A stretch of DNA of 64,000 nucleotides, from NCBI GenBank assembly GCA_018417955.1, contig JACTVC010000003.1:1550001-1614000 (forward strand), read 5' to 3'. Source of the stretch: Laccaria trichodermophora. Lineage: Eukaryota; Basidiomycota; Agaricomycetes; Agaricales; Hydnangiaceae. Numbering within the stretch: position 1 is the first letter of the stretch; each line of letters begins with the position of its first letter. Shown here piece by piece: positions 21,544-30,294 of this stretch. A program made the position numbers and the translations under genes. Below the pieces are notes generated by a model. That model saw only the letters and a list, made by a program, of their open reading frames with translations, made no database searches and was not told where the DNA came from.

Positions 21544-23583
21544 CTTGTAACGTTACCAATGGGTTGGACTAATTCAGTACCAATATTCCACGACGATGTC
21601 ACGTACATTCTACAAGACGAGATACCAGATGTTATGGTACCATATATTGATGATGTACCTTGTAGAGGTCCAGCAACCAGATATGAATTACCTGGAGGAA
21701 AATTTGAGACTATACCAGAAAATGAAGGCATAAGACATTTTGTGATGGAACACTTTGAGAATGTTAACAGAGTGGTTCACAGGATGAAATATGCTGGAGG
21801 AACTTTCTCAGGTTTTAAATCCACAATTTGTGCAGCTGAAATTACTGTAGTAGGTCATTTATGCACATATGAAGGAAGGAAACCAGAGACAGACAGAGTA
21901 AAGGTCATTGATAATTGGGGACCTTGTAAAAATCTGCATGATGTGAGAGCATTTCTCGGAACTGTTGGGGTATGCTGGATGTTTATTGAAAACTTTGCAA
22001 AGAAAGCACAGCCTATCAATGACTTGGCCAGGAAAGGTGCTCCTTTTGAATGGGGGCCTGCTCAAGAAGAATCCATGGCAGAACTCAAGAAAAGTCTCAG
22101 AGAATGTCCTGCATTGGTGCCTTTAGATTATATTAATAATCCCAATCCAGTTGTACTAGCAGTAGACACCTCATGGAAGGCTGTTGGCTTTTACATCTTT
22201 CAAGATGACAAAGATACAGGAAAAAGAAACTATGCAAGGTTTGGTTCTATAACCTTGAATGACAGAGAAGCAAGAATGTCACAACCAAAGAGAGAATTAT
22301 TTGGACTCATGAGAGCCCTTGAAGCTGCTTCATATTGGTTACTTGGTGTAAGACGTTTAATAGTGGAAACAGATGCAAAGTACCTTGCTGGAATGCTAAC
22401 TAATCCTGGCATGGGACCAAATGCTACTGTAAATAGATGGATTGACAAAATCCTCATGTTCCACTTTACATTGCAACATGTAAAAGGGAAGACCTTTGCA
22501 GCAGATGGACTTTCTAGAAGAGATTGGCAACCTGGAGATGAAATGTTTTCAAATTCAGAAGAAAACATGGACGAACCAGTGGGCACTCTAGAAGTATTAG
22601 CAGACCCTAATGGTGGTGAACCGCCATTAAATTTTGAAGACTTTAAAGACCAAATAGATACTCGTGGAGGTTATGTTCTATCATTAGCATTATCAATTGA
22701 TGACTTTTATGATGAACTTGATAGAGAAGAAGCAATGAGTGAGCAGTTTGCAGAAAGCATCAAACAAAAGATTGAAAATGATGAAAATAACCTGACTTGT
22801 AGTGAAGAACAGAAGGACTTCTTAAGAACCTTTGTAGTATCCACTTTAATCCCAGATTTGAGAGCCAGGTATGATGAAATGGAAACAGAGGACCCATATC
22901 CTGAAGAAGGACGCTCTTTCCTAGGAAAGGCTCATGATGATTATCTGCCGTTAGTACGAATTTGGTTGAAAAATCCAAATGTTCGACCTGAAAATCTTAC
23001 GGACAAACAGTATATTTCATTTACAAGATTTGCAAAAGGGTTCTTTGTTGACAAAGAAGACAGATTATACAGAAGAAGCATAGATTCCAGACACAAACTG
23101 GTGGTAGACAAATCACATAGAATGTACATGATGCGTGCAGCTCATGATAGTCTTGGACATAGAGGTGCATATGCTACAAGAATGATGTTAGGAGAAAGAT
23201 TCTGGTGGCCAGACATTGAATGCGATATTACATGGTATGTGAAAACATGCCATCGCTGCCAAGAAAGGTCCAAAAGAATTATAGAAATTCCTCCAACGGT
23301 TACTCATACACCCTCTATTTTTCAAGTCCTTCATGCTGATACTGTTCACGTAACACCTGCATCTAATGGATGTAAATACATTGTACATGGAAGATGTGCT
23401 TTATCCAGTTATATGGAAGGAAGACCTCTGAAGAAAGAAACGGCGCGGACTATAGCACTCTGGCTATTTGAAGAAGTAATTTGCAGATGGGGCTGCCTAT
23501 CCGAAATTATTACAGATAATGGTGCTGTATTTCTTGCAGCTGTAAGATGGCTTGAAGAAAAGTACGGAATAAAAGGAATATGA
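21544..23583 (+). pseudogene. RT palm, RNase H and integrase of Gypsy element 1
   Basis: In frame with the previous part once the TGA at 21541 is read through. YIDD, the catalytic RT motif, is near nt 21645. RNase H spans about 22150-22530 (VVLAVDTSWKAVGFY, ETDAKYLAGML, HVKGKTFAADGLSRR). The integrase zinc finger H-x-H...C-x-x-C is near 23150-23265 (HDSLGHRG ... CHRCQERS). The integrase core aspartates are in HADTVHV and ITDNGAVF. The frame ends in a second TGA at 23581, again in place of an arginine codon before [15 protein letters not shown]. Confidence 0.85.
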
Positions 23584-24381
23584 ATTTCCGCATACAATTC
23601 TAAGGCAAACGGAAGAATTGAGAGACCGCATTGGGATGTAGTACAAATGTTAGCCAAATGCTGTGGACCACAGAACCTTGCTAAATGGTATTGGTTCTTT
23701 TGGCAGGTACTATGGGCAGATAGAATCACGGTTAGAAAGCGTTTTGGTTGCTTGCTGTTTTTCATGGTTACTGGTGCGCATCCACTGATACCACTTGACG
23801 TTCAAGAAGCTACATGGTTAGTTAAATTACCAGATCGTGTTTTAACTACAGAAGAGCTTATTGGCTATAGAGCAAGAGCTTTGGCCAAACGCCGGGTTCA
23901 TGTTGCAGATATGAGAAGGAGAGTGACCTTAGAAAAAATGACAAGAGTAGCAAAATACGAAATTGAACATAGGAATAAAATCGTTGGTAGAATTTACAAA
24001 CCAGGGGACTTGGTTCTTGTCAGAAATACGAGCGTTGAGTCATCCTTGAATAGAAAAATGAAACCACGATATTTAGGCCTGATGATTATAATCAGGCGTT
24101 CCAAGGGAGGTTCGTACATTGTGGCGGAAATGGATGGGGCTGTGTTTCAAAATAAAGTTGGGGCCTTTAGAATTATTCCTTACTTTGCAAGGACTAAGAT
24201 AATACTTCCCGACGATATTTATGAAATCATAGACCTCAACAAAGAAAGCTTAGACAAATTAGACGAAGAAGGACTTGAAGATCGCATCGATTCGAATGAC
24301 TATTACTTCGAAGGCATAAATTTGGACCAAAACATTCAAGATGACACTGGCAGAATGGAAGCAAATGATGATGATGATTAG
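23584..24381 (+). pseudogene. Integrase C-terminal part of Gypsy element 1
   Basis: Begins with [19 protein letters not shown], which holds the third catalytic residue (E) of the DDE integrase. It continues with the basic C-terminal domain ([25 protein letters not shown]) and ends in an Asp/Glu-rich tail with a TAG at 24379. No chromodomain. The C-terminal KMKPRYLG...PYFAR pattern is usual for this Gypsy group. Confidence 0.85.
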
Positions 24382-24554
24382 TTTATTAAAAACACGACAA
24401 GTTCTTTCTGAATTAAACAGACGACGAAAACTGCAATTGGGACTATTCAGAAGATAAAGGCGCACACGCGCGGAACAGATCATCTAGATTTTAAATGTAC
24501 TATGAAAATACATAAGGACTCTAGGTGCCCTACTAAGTCCGTATAATTACCTAC

Positions 24555-25920
24555 TTAAGCAAGAAACGCCTCGATTTCCTCATAATCTTTGAGCAAGTCA
24601 GCAACAGTCTCGTACTCAGCGTTGACGACTTCAAAGAGTTTGAGCTCTAAGTCCATGCGCTGAAGGACAGTAATGACGCGGTTTCGCAAGTCCTGCTCAG
24701 TAGTATGATAATAATCCAGCGTGGGTTCGCCAGGCATGGGTTTGTCGAGAACAGTTCTGGTGCGCTGCATAATAAAGTCCTTGATGGAACTATCAAGCGA
24801 CAAAGAGTGTCCTATGCACAAAAAGATAAAAATGGTCTTTAGCTTCATGATATGTGCTATAGAAAATTGGAAAGGACGTACCGTGACGATGCTGAAGGTC
24901 GGCAAGGTCAGTGGCAGAAGAGGGATCAATCCGAGCCCACTTGTTGCTGGACGACGCAACCTGACCATTCTCGATAGCGGCCGCCTTGAAGTAAATACGA
25001 TTTTTAGTGTCCATGCCAGGGACAGCGGCGTACGGAATACGCACAGTCTCTGCGCGTTTGAATGGGAACTAACAACGAATTTATGAGCATTTGCGTATTA
25101 AAAATCAAAAAAAAAAAAGAATGTGTCGCGTGGCTTACCTTGCTTGTGGCACGCTTTTTGCCCTTATCCTTGGTACCGACCTTCGCTTCAACTTCCCCAT
25201 TGAAGAGGTTGTCGATTTTCATCTGCGCGAATGACTGAGTAAATGAATTGATAAGACCTATGAAAATTAAGAGATACGCACGGCATCAGGACCTGAAGCG
25301 GCAGTAATGGGACCATCAGACGCACCCATTGTGACGTCGACATCGCCAATAATCTTGATCTCGTTGTCGTCCTTGTTGTCGATGACAGCCTTGGATTTCA
25401 TGGCTTTACGAGGGCGAGGCTGAGCAAAAGAGCGATTAAAAATAGAAAAACAAGAATAAATAAAAATAATGGACCTTTGGTTTAACGTCAGCAAGGGCTG
25501 CAGCGACGTCAGCAGCACCATGCTTCTGTCCGTTTCCTGCATCTCGGATGATCTGGACCTTCTTACAGAAGTCCTGGCAGACGTTGAAGCCTACAGGAGC
25601 GGTAACGGACTTGTCCAAGTCATTGAGAGCATTGTACTCTTGGCGAACGATGAAGATAGGCTCCGATAAGTTGTGATCAGTGAAAATGGCGGGATCGCCA
25701 CTGGTGACAAGAGTCCCCTAACAAGAAGCAAGACATACGAATTAGAATGACATTCATGTATATATCATAAAAAGTGTACACAGAGTCCAGCGATGCTAGA
25801 AAGCATGCTTAGCAGAACAAGGGGCTGGAACGTCGGCTTCGACTTGACATAAGTCTTAAACGCTTCATTGATATTGTCGCGAATGACGAGAGTAGAAGCG
25901 AGAGGTACAGGAGGTGACAT
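24555..25920 (-). CDS. Antisense spliced gene between pol and polypurine tract
   Basis: Starts at 25920 (MSPPVPLASTLVIRDNINEAF). Exons continue through about 25725-25490 (GTLVTSGDPAIFTDHNLSEPIFIVRQEYNAL...), 25420-25280, 25220-25140 and 25080-24890, and end at a TAA at 24555 after LKDYEEIEAFLA. At least five introns have short AT-rich sequences and GT...AG ends. No domain recognised; soluble, Lys/Asp-rich in the middle, helical at the end. It sits inside the Gypsy element on the opposite strand. Either it is an element-encoded antisense ORF or a host gene trapped there. Exons show no stops, in contrast to the decayed pol. Confidence 0.6.
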
Positions 25921-26168
25921 GGTTAGGCTGGGTGAAAGCGTCGTGAATTGTGCTACAATACTCAATGATTTTTTCCTGTCTTTTAAATTGTTCCACTGTT
26001 CTACACCCCTGACTAAGAGAATGCAGAGTTTGACAACACGCTCATTCAGGAATTGAGCATCATTTCAGGAGGTATCACATATGATAATCACATGTGCTAT
26101 TAATAGAATTGCCGTCGCTTCAGACGCACTCTTCACGCTTGGCGGAACAACTGAGGACAGTTGATTTT

Positions 26169-26184
26169 AAAAGTAGGGGGGAGG
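26169..26184 (+). other. Polypurine tract-like sequence of Gypsy element 1
   Basis: AAAAGTAGGGGGGAGG on the plus strand, downstream of pol and of the antisense gene. The following AT-rich sequence from 26185 (ATAGTGATCTATTATAACA) may be the start of the 3' LTR. It shares AAAGTAGGGGGG with the tract of the inserted non-autonomous element. Confidence 0.6.
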
Positions 26185-26475
26185 ATAGTGATCTATTATA
26201 ACATATAATGTACCTTGTGAAATAAAGAAATAAATGTTCTACGATTTTATAATCGAAAAACGAACTTAGAAATTCGTTGAAAAAGTCTCTAAGTCAGCCT
26301 AGGCAACTTCAGTCTTCTTTCACACTAGTAGAAAACAACAAGATACAAGGTTTTATTAGTCTACCTAATAAAAACTACAAGAAGTGCAAAAGAATATGAT
26401 ATAATGAGAGTTTGTGCATAAAAATATCATACTGAGTCCAAAATGATATGTAGAAAAATATGAAAAGGATCCCGC

Positions 26476-27474
26476 TCACCCATCGTTGGCTGGGGCCTCG
26501 TCTTCATCGTCTTTGTCGACAGAATCATCAGCAGGAGGACGACCAGGGCAGATCTTCTCGAACAGAGTGGCCATCTCTGCCAGATTGTCACGAGAAATCT
26601 TGGCATCATCTTCGTCATCAGAATTGTCGATAGGGGCGCTGAGGTCACCGAGGAAGGACATGATGAAAGGGAAATAATGGTCAAAGTCGTCCTGGGTTTG
26701 AAAAATAGTACCGACCAAGCTCTCCTTGCCTTCGATAGCGGTGAGATCGAAAAGCGCTCGAGCAGCGCGGCGCATGTTGGTGTCCCGACGATACTGAAGG
26801 GAGTCGATGATGGCTTCATTCGCGCGAATGTGCTGTTGATCAAACACGGCGTCTTGAATATGAGAAACAATAACTACAGAATAAAAGAAATTAGAACGGA
26901 AAACTCTAGAAAATATAAACTCGAAGACTTACGTTCAGGAGCCAAGCGAGCAGGGTGACGTCCCAGAATGCCACGGACTTCCGCACGATGGACAGGCTTG
27001 AGGCTGTATTCACAGCAAGTGAAATGCGCAGTGGTGCAGGGCACGCAGGGGTAACCCCAGCCTTGAAACTGGCACTTCTCCTCCTTCCGGTTCTTGCCCA
27101 TAGAGCATTGAACGCAAGGCTCAGGCATCTGAACAAAAAGAACTTGAGTGAATAAAAAGAGAAGAAATAATGAAATTACTTACGAAAGGCTTGTTGAAAA
27201 AAATGCTCTAAGTCGGTAGGGACATTGAACGCCCCGATAAACCACTGATGAGGAGGAACTAAGAAAATAAAAACCTTCAGTTAGTAATAAAATGAACAAA
27301 GAAAAAAGAAAGAGTCTTACAGAGGCGTTTCTTATCACGCGTCAAGTCAGGATTGATAACATCCGGCGCTATAATAAAAACACGAAGTTAGATTGTAAAA
27401 AGAAATAATATGATAAGAGAAAATGTACCGTTCTTACGGGGTCCAAAATATACCGCATGTTCATTAAATTTCAT
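26476..27474 (-). CDS. Small cysteine-cluster protein, five exons
   Basis: Starts at 27474 (MKFNEHAVYFGPRKN). Short exons follow, separated by ~55-60-nt introns with clear GTAAGT/GTACAT donors and TAG/CAG acceptors: APDVINPDLTRDKKRLF, then PPHQWFIGAFNVPTDLEHFFQQAF, then a cysteine block, then the last exon. The block reads C-x2-C...C-x-F-x-GWG-x-x-C-x2-C...C-C, typical of putative zinc-binding proteins found in many copies in mushroom genomes. The last exon (VFDQQHIRANEAIIDSLQYRR...) is helical and ends in an Asp/Glu-rich tail, stop at 26476. No stops in exons. Function unknown; DNA or RNA binding is only a guess from the cysteine pattern. It is co-oriented with the antisense gene next to it. 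Confidence 0.65.
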
Positions 27475-27565
27475 ATTTGTAATTCGGACCGAAGTATCCC
27501 ACATTAAAACACATGTAAAATGTAGATAGGAGTTCCTGGAGTATATAAGGAGTGCACTGGCAGGT

Positions 27566-27814
27566 CAAAAGGCAAGCAATCGCCCCCCATTGACCAGCTA
27601 GTTGCACTCCAAGTAGAGACTTAGGAGGTGGACAGTTGTAATCAATTAAAAGGAGATTTCTTCATGGTCAGATAAGTACAGTGTGAACAAAGCCAGCGTG
27701 CTTGGGAGTCAACTTACTTGGAGACTTGGAATAAGAGGTTTTAAGGACACAGTATCATTTTAGACGAGACAGCATACTCGTACACTTGGTTTTGGAGCAT
27801 AGTGACATAATAAA
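27566..27814 (+). repeat. 249-bp dispersed repeat, copy 2
   Basis: Same start (CAAAAGGCAAGCAATCG), end (GTGACATAATAAA), length and orientation as 5277-5525, with a few substitutions (for example TTCTTCATGG versus TTCTTTGTGG). Confidence 0.75.
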
Positions 27815-27989
27815 AACTCACCCATGGCTGTAGGACTATGCCTTATATACTGGACTAGTCCACCCATGCCTATTGCATAGGGGATGGAAATATCCAGGCT
27901 CTTTGGGATGTGGACTGGTGCAGGCCACCCTACATGATATATTGCCTCTCTGTATTTGTTTCTGTATTTGTTTTCCAGCTGATTTGTCA

Positions 27990-28430
27990 ATATTAACAAA
28001 CAACAAATACAATTTTGGCTTCAATGAGAGTATTTTGTCCCTTGGCCATGTTCCTCTGCAAAAGAAGGCCAGAATATATATATATATAGATCTGCAGATA
28101 TTTTTATGCATCCTAGAATAGTTTCCCCCGCTTCTCCGTGCCCAGAATAGATGGATGCGGCAAACCGCATCTGGATGTCATTTGGTATGTAGGGGCCTCT
28201 GATAAATACATGTCAACAAACATCTCCGTTGGCTTCAAATGAAAGCATTTCATCCCTTGCGCATGTTCCTCTGCAAAGGAAGGCCAGAATATATATATAT
28301 ATATATCTCCAGATATTTTTACGCATCCTAGAATAGTTTCCCCTGCTTCTCTGTGCCCAGAATGGCTGGATGCGCCAAACCGCATCTGGATGTCATTGGG
28401 CATGTTGGGGCCTCTGGTAAATACATGTAA
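27990..28430 (+). repeat. Two-copy ~215-bp tandem repeat with AT microsatellite
   Basis: AAGGCCAGAATATATAT recurs at 28065 and 28280 (period 215). Each unit continues with GATATTTTTA, GCATCCTAGAATAGTTTCCCC and CCGCATCTGGATGTCATT. The flanks 27815-27990 carry no gene I can support. The repeat abuts the 3' end of the KDZ gene. Confidence 0.7.
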
Positions 28431-29309
28431 ACAAAGAAGAAAGGCTACTCCTCGTCCTCCTCGACCAGGGCCTCCAGCAGTGGATCAACACATGATCCGG
28501 GGCCTTCATTGCTCTCCTCTTGGCTAGCTAATGGCACCAGTGGGTTCTCCCATAATCGGGTGAAGCGCTCGTGGAGGGAACGCTGAATGTGAGCCTGACG
28601 GCTCGCGTATGCCCTCACCCCTTCACGGGTTGGTTCATCCAGCCCTGGCCATCCCTCTTGGCGCTGATTCCACCAGTCCACCTTCCACTCCAATGTCTTC
28701 CGAACCCTCCGCATCTCCTCCTTCAGTAATTGCACCTCTTCTGTCCACCTTAAATGTCGTGCCCTCGCTTTTGCCCATTCGATTCGAACCGCTGCGAACG
28801 AAGGGCCATTAGTCAACTATATTCATACAAAACCAGTCGGCCACTTACCCTCATGTAGTACCGCATCAGTGCCGTCGCCAATTGCATCAGGAGTGGTCCA
28901 AATCCACGACACCGCTTTCTTCCCTTGTCCCAAACCCAATTTGTCCACCGTGCACTGTTTCAGTACTTTACCCTCCCCCACATGCTCTGATCAGCGCTGA
29001 TCAGCGCTGAGCAAGACTGATCAGCACTGATCAGTTCTGATCAGACAGGATGGTTCAGCACTGATCAGCATTAGCATTGCTGATCAGAACTGCTCAGTTC
29101 TGATCAGTGCTAAGCAGTTCTGATCAGTGCTAAGCAGTTCTGATCAGCACTAAGCAGTTCTGATCAGGACTGAGTTAGAGGTCAGGTGACTTAAACTGTA
29201 TTTGTTAAAGTCAGAAATTCAGACCTCATTATAAAATTCACAAGTAAATTGAATCAAAAAATGTATTTCAATTATAGTACAAAATATATTTAATTACATA
29301 CAGTTTATA

Positions 29310-30115
29310 CTAGAGAGGGAGGGGATGGGCAAGGGAAAAGGGAAGGGGGAGGGAAAAGGGAAGAGGGAGGGAAAAGGGAAGGGGGAGGGGGATGGACAGG
29401 GAAGGGGGATGAATAAAGAAGGGGGAAGAGGGAGGGGATGGAAAAGGGAAGGGGGATGGAAAAGGGAAGGGGGATGAATAAAGAAGGGGGAAGAGGGAGG
29501 GGAGGGACAGGGAAGGGGGAGAGACAAGGAAGGGGAGGGAAAAGGGAGGGGGCTCGTCGACGTCAACGGTTGACGTGGTCGTCGTCCTCGGCGTCCGTCG
29601 ACGTGTGGCCGTCGTCGTCGTCCGTTGACGTGCCGTCGTCGTCGTCCGTCGTCGTCGTCGTCTGTTGACGTGTCGTTGTCGTCGTCCGTTGACGCGTGGC
29701 CGTCGTCCGCTGACGTGTCGTGTCGTCCGTTGACGTGTCGCCAACATCGTCCGTCGTCGTCATCGTCGTTCGTCGACGTGTCGTTCGTCGTCGTCGTCCG
29801 TCGACGTGTCGTCGTCCGTTGTTGTCCGTCGACGCGTGGCCGTCGTCGTCGTCGCTGACGTGTCATGTCGTCGTCCGTCGGTTGACGTGTCGTCGTCCAT
29901 TGTTGTCCGTCGATGCGCGGCCGTCGTCGTCGTCGCTGACATGTCGTCCGTTGACGTGTTGTCGTCGTCCGTCGTCGTCGTCGTTCGTCATCGTGTCGTT
30001 CGTCGTTGTCGTCCGTTGTCGTCCATGTGGTCGTCGTCCATTGGAGCGGTGGCGTGGTGACCTGGGGATGGGTGTCGTCGATGATGGTGGTGGGTGAGGA
30101 AGAAGAGGGTGAGTG
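29310..30115 (+). repeat. G-rich core module, copy 3
   Basis: Purine-rich tract of AAGGGGGAGGG/GGATGGAAAAGGG units with many runs of four or five G, followed by a ~500-bp stretch of CGTCGTC, CGTTGACGTGTCG and GTGGCCGTC units. Apparent ORFs on both strands are composition artefacts. The G runs could form quadruplexes. Confidence 0.75.
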
Positions 30116-30220
30116 TGGATGATCCCAAATCAAATGTCGGTGTTTGCCGAGACTCGTTTAGGAAAGCCAGAGGCGACGATGGGTTATATATTATAATGTT
30201 ATATATATTTTAACTAGTCA

Positions 30221-30294
30221 GATAGCCCAGTGGTAATATTGTGCTTTTGTGATCATGTGATTTGTCTATGAATGCCTGGGTTCAATCCTTGTCC
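30221..30294 (+). other. tRNA-like sequence with Pol III A and B boxes
   Basis: TAGCCCAGTGG (30223-30233) matches the A-box consensus TRGYNNARNNG, and GGTTCAATCC (30279-30288) matches the B-box consensus GGTTCRANYCC, 56 bases apart. No good cloverleaf, so not a working tRNA; a degenerate tRNA-derived Pol III promoter is the likely reading. It lies near the 3' side of the GATCAG element; a second such sequence lies at the same place in the CCATATGG element (62042-62113). Confidence 0.5.

Larger units (their letters stand above)
12004..26184 (+). mobile_element. Degenerate Ty3/Gypsy element 1 (internal region)
   Basis: Runs from a primer-binding-site-like sequence at 12006 to a polypurine tract ending at 26184. 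Order: gag (12163), protease, RT, RNase H, integrase (to 24381), then an antisense spliced gene (25920-24555), then the tract. It is interrupted at 14484-14488 by a 5335-bp LTR element. The pol frame carries at least one frameshift (near 20445) and two TGA stops (21541, 23581), so this copy is dead. The gag/PR/RT sequences match a Gypsy lineage common in mushrooms. I could not align a 5' LTR with the sequence after 26184. Confidence 0.6.

Noticed and set aside
30221..30294. Functional tRNA gene
   Set aside because: Boxes fit, but acceptor, anticodon and T stems do not pair properly; called tRNA-like only.
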